Below are positions 1 through 11,455 of a DNA stretch of 64,000 bases, in pieces. The first letter of the stretch is position 1. Each line of letters starts with the position of its first letter. The position numbers were made by a program, and so were the translations under genes. Below the pieces are notes generated by a model. That model was given only the letters and a program-made list of their open reading frames with translations, made no database searches and had not been told where the DNA came from. Source of the DNA: Mytilisepta virgata (Eukaryota; Mollusca; Bivalvia; Mytilida; Mytilidae); the NCBI GenBank assembly GCA_028015205.1, contig CM051515.1, forward strand, positions 13,038,001-13,102,000, read 5' to 3'.

Positions 1-730
1 TTAAATCTCACAATTAAATGTACGGATTACTTTAAGGAAGGTTTTAAAAACTTTTTTTTAATTATACAGAATCCACATTTCGAGTTAGGGAGGTCGTTAT
101 ACTTAAAGGGGGGGGGGGGGGGGGCTTGAATAGATAAATACACGTAGTTCGGACATTGGGGGGGGGGGGGCAGGTTTCGTTTTCAGTTTGTGATTTTATG
201 GAAATAATTAACATAATTAAATGGACAAGAGTAAAACTATATGTATGCCTCTTCCACATTCGTTGGTGGGACATATGGAGAAAGAGAAAAGGAAAACGCG
301 TGAGGAAACGAATTCGGAAACGTTTCATGTGCCCTGCATGGGGAGGCGGTCAATCTAGATTCATTGATACACATCCGGTGTCCAGATGATTAAACGGTGA
401 AGAATAAAATTAACGCACAATAAATAATCCCAAAAAGGCCGGGGTTGGTACTGTCCAAAATTTTCTGCACGTACGCAAGTACTATTTTTTGTGGTCAAAT
501 TTCTATATTTTGCTATATTTTTTTGGGGTCCCAAAAATTGCAGGTATTTTTTGGGGTGCGTTCAAAAGGACGAAAAAGTAGCGTTTGAACCTGTTTTATG
601 GGGTAAAATTAAAGATTTTTCCGGGTCTGAAAAAATCAGAGATCTCTTTATGGGGTGTCAACAAATTTAGATTTTTTTTTTGCAAGCCTATCTACAGGTA
701 ATTTTTTACCTACCTCCCCCTAAACTTAAT
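1..730. other. no gene recognised; poly-G runs
   Basis: No coding exon or repeat family was recognised. Two long G homopolymer runs lie at about 107-124 and 158-170. The stretch 455-690 is rich in short T/G runs and gives no convincing protein. Confidence 0.5.
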
Positions 731-734
731 CCGT

Positions 735-900
735 AACTCGAATTTTAACTCGAAATGCAACTCGATAAATGAATTAGAAATGAATATCTCGAGTTAACTC
801 GAAGATTAACTTGAACTCGAATTATAAATCGAACGCTAACTCGAACTTTAATACGAACTCGAACTCTAACTCGAACTCTAACTCTTACTCGAACTCGATG
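735..900. repeat. degenerate CTCGAA short tandem repeat
   Basis: ACTCGAA/ACTCTAA hexamer-to-dodecamer units are repeated imperfectly about 20 times. Both strands translate into low-complexity Asn/Ser or Arg/Val strings, so the frames here are shadows of the repeat. Confidence 0.75.
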
Positions 901-2075
901 TTTAGTCACACCCCCTGTATACATACACATGTATCTGTGTACCTTAAAGGTTGTAACAATAAACATCTGGACAGTCAAGGTACAATAATACATGTCAAAA
1001 CGTTAATTAGTTATAATTACCTGCAACACACAACATGTTAGGGAGAACAAACTACTTTACCTGTAAATTTAGTTCAGATAAAAATCACACAAATTTTAAC
1101 AATGGGTTAAAAATATGAAAAAAAACTTGCACCATAGCTCTTTGTTACATGTATGTACTTTTGCAGTTTTGTATAAATTAATCATAATTTTAATATTATT
1201 AATTATTGTCATAATTTCATATATTGAAATTATAATCGATGTGAAATGTTACTACATATTTAAAACAAATGTTTATTGTTAAAAGTTTCTAAAACGCGAA
1301 GACGAGGAGTATGTGCCATAATCAATACAGAGTTATCGGACATGAAAATGGACGGTTCTACCCTAGAACCATTTATGACAGTTCTACCCTAGAACCATTC
1401 ATGACAGGGTTGGTTATACCCTAGAACCGTTCTAGAATGGTTCTAGAACCGTTCTCTCTGACAGAATAGTTGAGAGGTTAGAACTGATCTCAACTGCATG
1501 TAATTATCACATATATATAAAATCTATTTTATTCGATAAATTTGACTCAAAAAGTCATGAAGTACACATTTTATGTAATACGTTTGCATTTGCTTTTGTG
1601 CAGAAAAATAAAATGAAATGGAAACTTACCTGTTCAAGTTATTCGCGATGTTTGTTTATATCACGGTTTATATTTAATATTTAATGTCTGACAAACCCAC
1701 ACGGATGACTCAAAACTTTACAAAGGTGGAACGTCAGTTTAAAATCTAGCACGTCGGAAATACAACGAAATCGATCACTTTCATCATTAAATGTAGCAAA
1801 AATAACACCTTGGGCCTGGCAAAATCTAACTTGTTTTTAACTGAAAATAAAGAAAAACATCAACTGAAAATATTATCTAAATTATTGAGGAGTTTTGACC
1901 TTTTTATATCTTTATGTATAAACCATAATTCGTTCAGGGTGAAATTGTTTCATGCGGAAATTTTTTAATATGAAATAGTTTCCATGGGATATTTTTAGAT
2001 ATTACAGTAATTCCACCTTTATGAATGTTTTCCTTCTTTCAGCAATGGTTGTTATCTCATTCCAAACAACTTTAA
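900..2075. other. no gene recognised; short palindromic repeat near 1.4 kb
   Basis: AT-rich sequence without a convincing exon. At 1355-1460 the motif CCCTAGAACC recurs three times next to TTCTAGAA palindromes, giving a locally self-complementary patch. Nothing else was seen. Confidence 0.5.
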
Positions 2076-2077
2076 GG

Positions 2078-2296
2078 ATCCGGGATTTTTGAAAGGTGTA
2101 TGTGTGCGTTGGGGGGTGGGAGGTGGAGGGCCTAAAATTTAGAATTGAAAAATGTAACGAAGAGTGGAGCGAGGAGAAACTTTTATTTGACGATTTTAAA
2201 TCATAAATATCGATAAAAAAACATTTTTGGGGATTTCAAAAAGGGAGGAGGGGGTGCGTACGCCCTCTAGTTCTCCCTCTGGATCCGCCACTGGGA
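2078..2296. mobile_element. short MITE-like element, GGATCCG ends
   Basis: The left border contains GGATCCGGGATTTTTGAAAG and the right border GCGTACGCCCTCT followed by GGATCCGCCAC. It resembles the element at 8052-8357, which also begins with a CAGGGGCG-type end and closes with CGTACGCCC. It is non-coding. The borders are approximate. Confidence 0.5.
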
Positions 2297-2559
2297 TCAT
2301 AATTTACTGTCTTACTATATGAAATATTTTGCTGAAGGAATGTCTGTGGTTTTCAGTATTTAATTTTCATTAAAAGCTAGGTAGGTGTTAGCCAGGATAA
2401 AATCTTACAGTATATAATTATTAAATATAGCTTATCATTTATTCCAGTGAACTTGAAATTAAAGAGACCGTGGCCACAGACACACCAACTTGTGCTTCAT
2501 ATCTAGATTTTTATTTGTACATAGATAATAAAGGGCGGTTGAAATAAAAACTTTAGGAC

Positions 2560-2900
2560 AAACGTATTTGGAGGGGGGTCTTTGACACCTCACCGGACTT
2601 GACACATCACCAGACTTGACACTGCACTGCAATGTGACGGGTGTCGTAAACGAGCAGGACATGTTACTCTTCCCGACCATCTGATCTCACTTCCGGTTTT
2701 TAATGGGAGTTCACACTGCTAGTGCTTTAGTTTCTGTGCTGTTTTGTTCTAGTTTTGTTTTGTTAATTATACGTTTTTTATTCTTAAGTTTTACTTATAT
2801 ATGTGTCCTTGTGGCGTTTGTTTGTTGTGTTCCATTCTCCGCTTCGGTATTTTTAGCCGATATTTTCCACCTCATTACAGGTAAATTCTAATGCAGGTGA
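2560..2900 (+). mobile_element. 3' tail of the window's reverse-transcriptase retroelement (copy 1)
   Basis: It shows the diagnostic tail motifs: GAGCAGGACATGTTACTCTT, a stretch like CACTTCCGGTTTTTAATGGG, then a T-rich 3' untranslated stretch. The same order occurs after the coding remains at 40.3, 48.4 and 54.1 kb and on the minus strand at 34.8 kb. No coding sequence is left here, so it is a severely 5'-truncated insertion. Confidence 0.6.
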
Positions 2901-3720
2901 GTTGTTTCAGTAATAAAAACTGAGTATTAATTTCTTCTTTATCAATCCAACAAAATGGAAGTTTTATCCTACCATCCTCCCAATTAAGTCAGGGTTTTGT
3001 ATCCACGTTCGTTCCTACAAACCCCTGACATCACACATTCATATTTTGCGGGTCGGAGGTGAACGATTTTATGAGTAAAAGCCTTGCCCAAAACGATATT
3101 TCACTGAAACGTTTCTTTGAGCAAGACAAACGTTACATCAAAACACTTTTTTATTGCTCAAAATTTTGACCAAAATGTACTGTGAAAAGTAAACACTCAA
3201 TTTTTTTTCAAATCCGCGATTTAGCAGACGTTCATGAAGTTGCTGTCGCATCATCATGACCATGGGAAGGAATTTTGTACAATGATTTATAGACTGAAAG
3301 TTCGGTCATTATACGATTAAAATGATACAAATTCGTATCTGAAATCTTAATTTTTCATGTCAGCTGGGGCCAAATAATGGCTGAAATCATACCATGTGAA
3401 TATTTTGTGCATCAAAATTTATTTGGTATTAGGGAATAAATATTATTACAACTGCCATCTTGGGATACTATCAATCATACCCGTCATGACTGTTCGAGAT
3501 ATGGCTTACATATTGAGGAGTGGGTGTTAAACAAAAAAATATCCAATCACTTTTATTATTTTATTAAGACATCTTAAAAATTGTTCATGTACAAAAATGT
3601 ATATTAAATAGTTCATAAAGTTGCATTAATATATGAATATACGAGAAAAAATGAAAATAGTCATTGAACACTTAATTAATGGCATGCATAGTTAAAAATG
3701 TTTTCTCACTTAGGACCTTT
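2900..3720. other. no gene recognised (downstream of the sulfotransferase stop)
   Basis: This lies just beyond the sulfotransferase stop codon in its direction of transcription, so the part nearest 3720 is probably 3' UTR. No repeat family or further exon was recognised. Confidence 0.45.
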
Positions 3721-3876
<156 letters not shown>

Positions 3877-3961
3877 TTATCTGTTCCTGCTACTAGAGAA
3901 CACTTATTTTAGGCGTCAGTTTCCTGTTTGTTAAATAAATACTGCACTTTTTAGTGACTGA

Positions 3962-4345
3962 TATGGCAAGCCGTTTTACTATTTATTCTAACTTCAAGAT
4001 ATCTCATATAATATATAAGATATCTCATATAATATATAAGATATCTTATATAATCCAGTTTTTATAAGATGTCTTATAAACTTTAGAAGATATCTTATAT
4101 ACTTTATAAGATATCTTATAAACTTTATAAGATATCTCATATAGTTTATAAGATATCTTATAAAGAAAATTATATGAGATATCTTATAAATTATATGAGA
4201 TATCTTATAAACTATATAAGATATCTTATAAAGTATATAAGATATCTTATAAACTATATAAGATATCTTATAAACTATATGAGATATCTTATATATTATA
4301 TGAGATATCTTGAAGTTAGAATAAATAGTAAAACGGCTTGCCATA
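3962..4345. mobile_element. foldback element, TATGGCAAGCCGTT ends, 6-bp TSD (copy A)
   Basis: This is a near-perfect 384-bp inverted repeat. The outer ends read TATGGCAAGCCGTTTTACTA on the left and the exact reverse complement on the right. The body is about 14 imperfect 21-bp units centred on GATATC. GACTGA flanks both sides (3956-3961 and 4346-4351), giving a perfect 6-bp target duplication. It has no coding capacity and lies in the last intron of the sulfotransferase. Confidence 0.9.
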
Positions 4346-4853
4346 GACTGATCTATATATTCAGAAATTTTAATCAAAAACCGAGAAACTCAAAACTTTT
4401 ATCATTAATCTATAACGAAACTTTCGCTTAATGTTCTGAAATCAGAGAAGTCAAGCGAAACAAAGCAGAAATTTCGTACCACGTTTTCCTTCTGGATAGA
4501 AAAGGTCCTTTCTTATAATACATGCAAAAAATTTTACTTGAGCGAAATAAGATCTATTTTTGTAAAAATATTTTCTTTGACACATGAATGAAACTTAACC
4601 TTCAATTATCCAAAATTAGGGAGCTAAAATTTATCAAAGCAGGATGATGAAACATGGTTATTGTCAAGTTAGCTTGTGGCAGTTGATATCCAACTTGTAT
4701 TTTTCCTATCTGTAAAATTCAAGTTTCTTAGCAGCATGTTTCTAAATGCACTATAGTCCCATAATGCAGAAGGGTACTGTCGGCAGTTTGCCCACTGGCA
4801 ATTCTAACAAAAGGCAATTTCATTAACGCTATACATTTAATAATCGAACTTAC

Positions 4854-5025
4854 CTTTTCTGAATATAAATCCTTTGCCCTCTTCTTTGTCTAAAAATTTT
4901 GTGACGTCAAACTTATTTTTCTGCATATTTTCAAATGACGTTGATTTAGCGATTCCTTCAATCAGATCATCTGAAACTTCTGTTTCTAAAAAATCCGCTA
5001 ACTTTTTTATCTCTTCAACTGGATT
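4854..5025 (-). CDS. sulfotransferase exon 4
   Basis: Acceptor TTTTTTTGTAG, donor GTAAGTTCG, phase 0 in and phase 1 out. It encodes NPVEEIKKLADFLE, then STSFENMQKN, and ends in FIFRK followed by the split Gly codon of the RKG motif. Confidence 0.9.
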
Positions 5026-5926
5026 CTACAAAAAAATACCCCCTGAAGTTCATTTATTTTGTTAATTATAAGAATAAAGTTTAACTATTGTGCAATTGTG
5101 TTAAGAAAGTTTTTACACCAAACCCATGTTCTTTCGCAATTATATCTTCGGAACGAGAATAATTATATAAAACCCGTTGCACCATAATGAAAGAGTAAAA
5201 TATTTATTACATACAGATTGGTTAAATACCGAGATCTCCGAGTGAAAAAATAAAATTTCACATTAAGCTATTCACTGGGGAAAAGACGGAATAGACAAGA
5301 CAAACTAGTAGGATCATTCCTGAATTATTGCGTTTTTCTCCCGTCATTTGTTGTTGATTTTAGGTATACGAATAGTTTTCCCCGCACTTCTGTCACTATT
5401 TCTTGTGACATCAATTCCTCCTCTATATATTGATTCATTACTGTTTAACGCCTTGTGGGCTAAATTTAAGCATATCACGGCGACCTCCTCTATATAGAGA
5501 AGTAGCATCCTATATCTGTAGATGCATAATAAGGTTTTGATTTTCTAAACTTGAGGTCCACAGAGACCTCCTATTTCATTTTTTAAATTTATGCTTATTA
5601 TTTCTTAAAGTATTTTCATACATCTTATGTACATGCAGATGCACACTAGCATTTTACAATTTTGATTTTCATAATTTTCAGTTGGGGCCCTATCACATGT
5701 ATCAGGTGTCTAATTTCGAAAACTGCGAATTCTTTATCATCGAGCAAGATATTCAACTGGCGTTGACATGAGCATCACGGCGGTTGTCTTTTACAAGAAG
5801 CAGAAACTGAGTAAATTATCAGAGATGCTGGTCAGATGCAAAGCACGAGACGTTCAGGAGAGGAGTCAAATCGTGTGTGTACGATATAAATAAATCAAAT
5901 AAATAGAATGAATAAATAGTTTATAC

Positions 5927-6027
5927 CTTTTTCATGTCTTCATAGTAACAGGTATAAATATTTTTAGGGTTGTCTTTCTCTGCCTGTTCCATACCAAGCT
6001 CATAATTATACCACGTACCATAAGGAA
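5927..6027 (-). CDS. sulfotransferase exon 3
   Basis: Acceptor TTTTAG, donor GTATAAAC, phase 1 in and phase 0 out. It encodes VPYGTWYNYELG through NIYTCYYEDMKK. The CYYEDMKK stretch is a family signature. Confidence 0.9.
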
Positions 6028-6935
6028 CTAAAATAACATGAGTTTAGATACAATTAATATGTTATGTCATTAATGACAAGTGTTAATTAATTACTAAAAC
6101 GACTCCGATGACAATGAGTTTCTTGACGAAGGTCGGTCTTCGCCACAAATAAATATTTGCAGCCAAGATAGAGCCAAATGCACTAAAGATACGTAAACCG
6201 AAAACAAACAAAACCTAAAGCAGGATACATAACATAACACATAATTATAACACAAACATATTTGGTGCGCAACATCTGCTCTGGTAGTCAATGACCTTCC
6301 ATTTTACAGTAGTATATTTTCTTACAATAATATTGTTTATTTTGTTGATTTTTGTAAATTGCACATTTATCAAAATTTAAATATAACGAGGAAAATCAGT
6401 TTTAATTACGGTACCGTTTTGAATTTTAATCGCATATATTTCTCCTGGTTTCACTGCGACCGACTGGCGCTCATCATAAACTGAGAGTACAGTAACGGTG
6501 GGTTTACATACAGTTGAAGTGAACAGTACTCAATACAGTTATTACTGCATGTAAACAAAGCAAATTTAAATCCCAATATCTACAAATGGACAAAAAGTGT
6601 TCAAATGTGTAAGTATTAACTGTACAGCTAAAGAATTCAAAATAGAATGTGATAAACCATCGGTCTTAAGAATTGGTTTAAGATACTTCAGAAAGACTGG
6701 CCGTTAGTAAAATTAAAGATAATTACGGAGTGGAGATTGATTGGGGTGTGTGTGTGTGTGGTGGGGGGTTAACAACAAATTTATTTGCAATATTATCATT
6801 TATAATTATAAACGGAAAGACCATTTTGGAGATCTTCTATGAACCTTGAGGTACAGAACAAGGAGCAAGCATTTAAAGGGGAAAGGGGGGGGGGGGGGGG
6901 GGGTACAGTTGTAGTCCTGAATATATACAACTTAA

Positions 6936-7803
6936 GTTTTTATACGCTCGTCTTAGACGGGACGTATTATGGTATACCAATGTCCTCCCGTCCGTCCATC
7001 TCGGTCCGTCCGTCAACACTTCGTACCATAACTCAAATTTGCTTCAAACAATTCTCATGAAATTTTAACACAGCATTAGGATAGACGGAAGAAAGCTCCC
7101 TTTCGATATTGTATGATTTTCAATTTTGTCATTCTGGAGTTATGGGACTTAGATTGTCCAAAAATAAGCAATTTTTTTACATGTTGCGCACTAAACTCGA
7201 GTATGCCTTTACTGATTTTCTTCAAACTTTAACACATTATTACAAATGATGGTCTGAAGGTCAGTATTCTTTTTGACGATTTTAATTTTTGTCATTCCAG
7301 AGTTATGGGACTTAGATTGTCCAAATATAAGCAATTTCACATGCCGGGGTATAAACTTGAGTACGTCTTGACTGATTTTCTTCAAACTTAACAAATTATA
7401 ACAAATGATTGCCCGAGGGTCGGTGTACTTTTTTACGATTTTCACTTTGGTTGTTCCAGAGTTATGGGACTTGGATTGTCCAATGAAAAACAATTTTTCA
7501 CATTTAGCACACTAACTCGTGTACGCCTTGACTGATTTTCTTCAAACGTTTACACATAATTACAAATGGTGGTGTGAGGGTCTGTATACTTTTTGACGAT
7601 TTTCGCTTTTGTCGGTTCAGAGTTATGGGACTTAGATTATCCAAATATAAGCAATTTTTTATAAGTATAAAATTTCCTGCTTACACAAAGATGATATTTA
7701 GTTTGCTGTTACAGTGTTATAATTTAGATATGTTAAGCCGTTGAAAAAGTAACATGACAATTTGCTAAAAAAAATCAATATTTTCCTACGGGCGTATAAA
7801 GGC
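6936..7803. mobile_element. non-autonomous element with four internal ~150-bp repeats
   Basis: The ends are inverted: TTTTTATACGC on the left and GCGTATAAA on the right. Inside are four diverged copies of a unit containing TTGACTGATTTTCTTCAAAC and CAGAGTTATGGGACTTAGAT, starting near 7058, 7207, 7368 and 7527. The frames within it are by-products of the repeat. It lies in sulfotransferase intron 2. Confidence 0.7.
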
Positions 7804-8051
7804 GCAGCAGTTTATTTCCTTCACTAAGAAAATTATTATATAGTGAAATAAGTCTGAGAAACACTTAAGTTAAGACTTTTTATGCATACGGGCCCTGGTG
7901 TCGAAAGAGACCATAAAAATGAAGAGAAAGAAACAGGTACAAATTGAGAAGGTTTTATATTTACCTATAGCTCATCTATATTTCCCGCAGATACTAAAGA
8001 GACTTTAAATTCAGCATTTATCTTCAAAGTCACATACGTTGTTGAAGGCTT

Positions 8052-8357
8052 GACAGGGGCGTTTCCAGGATATTTGAAAGGGGGGGCGTACAATAAAACT
8101 TCGGCCGAGCGAAGCGAGGTAAAAAACTTTTTGGACCTTTTTTTTTGCTAAAAAAAATAAAATAATTGTGAAATGCACTAATGTAACGGTTCCTGACTTG
8201 CTTTAAAAAGAAATCAGAGTATGTGTTTAATTAATGAATATGATAAATTGCCATATTCAATACAATATAAGCAGATTACGATAGTTTTTTTTTTTTTTTT
8301 TTTTTTAAAGGGGGGCGTACGCCCATTACGCCCTCACCTGGACCCGCCCCTGCTTGA
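8052..8357. mobile_element. MITE-like element, CAGGGGCG ends
   Basis: The left end reads GACAGGGGCGTTTCCAGG and the right end CCTGGACCCGCCCCTG, roughly inverted. The interior has GGGGGGCGTAC on the left and GGGGGCGTACGCCC on the right, plus a poly-T run near 8286-8306. Non-coding; lies in sulfotransferase intron 2, just upstream of exon 3. Confidence 0.55.
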
Positions 8358-8451
8358 GGCTCAGCTGTTAACGCAGAAAAAAAAACACTTTAACGATTCC
8401 GGTTTCAGACGATATTGTCTTGAGGTCACAGGTATAATTACTTACGTTTAC

Positions 8452-8769
8452 CAGACATCCAAGTATCAAAGTATTCATCCCATGGTAATTTCAAGTTCAA
8501 AAACAGATCCTTTTTAGAGTGGTAATACAGAGATACACAAACATCTTTTGGGTTTCTAGCCATGTGAACTATCTTGGCGCCAATGTCTACGTGCATCTTC
8601 GGTATATAAGGAAACGGTATATGTGTATCAACGATTCTTGGTGACGGCAATCCATCTAGAACCGAGAAATCAGGAATAGCTTCAAGCATGGTCTGACCTT
8701 TTGACATTTTATCCAATTCTGTTGTCTTTTTATACAGTAAAGATATTATTTCGTAAATCCAGTGCGTTC
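8452..8769 (-). CDS. sulfotransferase exon 2 (core PAPS-binding exon)
   Basis: It begins after ATTTTAG and ends at a GTAAACG donor; both borders are phase 1. It encodes GTHW through TWMSG, including the catalytic His114 and the 3'-phosphate-binding RNPKD segment. This is the easiest exon to identify as a sulfotransferase. Confidence 0.92.
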
Positions 8770-9517
8770 CTAAAATACAACAGAAATCAATATAAAGAAA
8801 AAATCCAACCAAGTAAGCCAACTAAAGGGAGATAATAGCGAGCGCTACGGGTCATTTAGAAAAGTCTTAGATTGTTAGCGAGTTTTACTAATTATAACAG
8901 ACGAACAAAAAAGTATAAAATGAGAAATATATACTGCATTCTAACCATAAATATATATGAAGTGCTCGAAACTCGGAAGAACGGAAACGTCTGGGACATT
9001 ATTTTATTTCCCTGGACTCGAGTTCCGAAATATTGTTGATTTGAATTAATACACACCAACACATTTAAGTTTATCAGTAATCTACGTTTATAGCTGTGGC
9101 CGGGGCATTGAGATTGTATAACCTGAAGCACTTGTGCAGCCTGAGGCGGAGCAAAAGGCTATATCGTGTTGCTGAAGTTTAATCGATGCCCATGCAATAA
9201 CGTAGATAATGGATTTATCCCCGAATTGGCCTTTTCTGTGGTAAAAATATATGATCGTCGGTAGAAAATCAAACAAAAATGCGATGTCATCGCATTTATA
9301 AAGATGTCAGTTTTGTGTCTTTATTTAATTTTTATAACAGAATAGGTCGTATGGCATTTTTTCAATTTTTCCGCGAAATGGTACGTTCAAAATCGCTTTG
9401 ACGTTACTGGAAGGTACATTGTCTTCTCTGTCTTGAGGAAAATAATTAAATATAGTAATAAGAGTTGTTTTGAAGCAATTTATCAATCAGACTTTGATAT
9501 AACAGGTATATGAAGGA

Positions 9518-9586
9518 GACCAGTTCACTCACAAACTAATTAAAGTCCGCGTCGGACTTTATGTTAATTTTGTGAGTGACCTGGTC
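9518..9586. repeat. imperfect hairpin, ~32-bp arms
   Basis: GACCAGTTCACTCACAAA on the left pairs with TTTGTGAGTGACCTGGTC on the right, around the central palindrome AAAGTCCGCGTCGGACTTT. It lies in intron 1 of the sulfotransferase. It may be a small MITE remnant. Confidence 0.75.
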
Positions 9587-10000
9587 GAGTTTATACACCA
9601 ATAAATTGTGGAAAAACAACTCTTATGACTTATAATTCCATAATAACTACACTTTTCGGCAAAATAAGAAAGAAATGAGCGTTCTAAAATGGCACTCTTT
9701 TACTGGCTCACTTATTCATACGCTGAACGTCATTTATTGGAAAATAAAATATCCCAGACGTCACGTTGTCTACCAATCAAAATAAAAAATACAAACCGTA
9801 TTAGAATTATATTTATCTATAAATATGTTTTACCAAAGCATGGGGAATACAAATAAAACGTTTTAATGTTATTACCAGGGTCCTTTCAATGAGACGGGAG
9901 AATGGGTTTAACGGACGTCAAGTTAGCCAATCAACAGCCGACATTTATTCCGGGGATAATGTTTTGTACATTCAAGTCGGACACATTATAAGATTCTTAC

Positions 10001-10193
10001 CTGATTTGGTGTATGTACAAATCAGAATGTCTGTTTCTCTGGATTATAAGTTTTTAATATCTTCTAAGTGCTGTTCGATTCCTTTAATTCTAATTGGAAT
10101 AAAAGAAGGGTATGAAATACCCTCGTATTCTGGACATGGTATTGGCTTTAGTTCTTCTATTTGTTTCATGATTTTTGACTCGTCTATATTCAT
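10001..10193 (-). CDS. sulfotransferase exon 1 (contains in-frame TAA)
   Basis: The ATG at 10193-10191 follows a TTTTCAG acceptor by 13 bases, so a non-coding first exon probably lies upstream. The exon ends with a GTAAG donor in phase 1 (codon 65 split). It encodes the N-terminal region up to YTKSG. TAA at 10044-10046 interrupts the otherwise typical stretch between IKNL and SRETDIL. Confidence 0.85.
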
Positions 10194-10254
10194 ACTTAAT
10201 TATCTACTGAAAACATAAATAAACAATTATTAATATTCAAATATAATTATCTTC

Positions 10255-10905
10255 AATGGCGGACAGGGTCATCGAATACAATTCTGAAAGAGGTAAAACA
10301 TAGGGCTATTGCTGCTCTGGCGGCCACCTGGGATGGCCGGGGGTCATTGGAAAAAATTCTAAAAGAGGCCAAGTTAAGGTCCATTGCTGCCCAATTTTGT
10401 TCAAATTGGCCCTGTTGTTTCAGACAAGAAGATCTTTAAGTAAGTTTCCCTTAGGGTCCTATGTTAAACTAAGTTCCACTCTGGTGGCCGTCTTTGATGA
10501 CGGGCGGGGTCTTTGGATACAATTCTGAAAGAGAACCATCTAAGAACCATTGCTTCCAAGTTTTGTTCCAATTGACCCAGTGGTTTCAGACAAGAAGATC
10601 TTTAAGTGAATTTCCCATAGGGTCCTATCTTAATCTATGTTCGGCATCTATGACGGGCGGGGTCATCGGATATAACTCTGAAAGAAGACCATCTAAGGAC
10701 AATTGCAGAAAAGTTTTGTTCCAATTGGCCAAGTGGTTTCAGACAAGAAGATCATTAAGTGAATTTCCCATAGAGTCCTACGTTAAACTATGTTCGGCTC
10801 TGGCATCCATTTTTGATGACGGGTGGGGTCATCGGATATTTTCTAAAAGAGGACCATCTAAGGACCATTGCTGCCAAGGTTTGTTCCAATTGGCGTAGTG
10901 GTTTC
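10255..10905. repeat. ~170-bp tandem repeat, about 3.5 units
   Basis: Units contain a GGGGTCATCGGATA-type start, then AAAGAGGACCATCTAAGGAC, TTTTGTTCCAATTGG, and GTTTCAGACAAGAAGATC with TTAAGTGAATTTCCCATAG. The same unit makes up the interior of the element at 15801-16565, so this is either a degenerate copy of it or an amplified internal piece. The 134-codon frame here is produced by the repeat. Confidence 0.75.
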
Positions 10906-10988
10906 AAATATGTTGCAACATGACGATAATATAACAACTGATATGATAAAGTCTAGTTATGGTAGAAATAAGGAAGGAAAAATTAATA

Positions 10989-11103
10989 ATGGTAATAATA
11001 ATAATAATAATAATGTAATAATAATAATAATAATAATGTAATAATAATAATAATAATAATGTATTAATAATAATCATGTAATAATAATAATAATAATAAT
11101 AAT

Positions 11104-11136
<33 letters not shown>

Positions 11137-11175
11137 TAATAATAATAATCATGTAATAATAATAATAATAATAAT

Positions 11176-11208
<33 letters not shown>

Positions 11209-11400
11209 TAATAATAATAATAACAATAATAATGTAATAATAATAATAATAATAATAATGTAATAATAATAATAATGTAATAATAATAATAATAATAATA
11301 ATAATGTAATAATAATAATAATGTAATAATAATAATAATAATAATAATAATGTAATAATAATAATAATAATAATAATGTAATAATAATAATAATAATAAT

Positions 11401-11434
<34 letters not shown>

Positions 11435-11455
11435 TAATAATAATAATAAAAACAA
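10989..11455. repeat. (AAT)n microsatellite, ~470 bp
   Basis: Almost pure AAT/ATA repeats are interrupted at intervals by a G (ATGTAATAAT), giving a higher-order periodicity of about 20-50 bases. On the minus strand it directly follows the 3' end of a LINE fragment, so it is probably the expanded 3' tail of that insertion. All long Leu/Tyr/Ile frames here are artefacts. Confidence 0.9.

Noticed and set aside
3994..4377. 127-codon frame with ISYIVYK repeats
   Set aside because: It is produced by the 21-bp GATATC palindromes of foldback copy A.
4874..5065. 63-codon plus-strand frame
   Set aside because: It is the antisense of sulfotransferase exon 4.
9889..10218. 109-codon plus-strand frame
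   Set aside because: It is the antisense of sulfotransferase exon 1; splice sites and homology support the minus strand.
10494..10898. 134-codon plus frame with internal repeats
   Set aside because: It arises from the ~170-bp tandem repeat, which is non-coding elsewhere (15801-16565).
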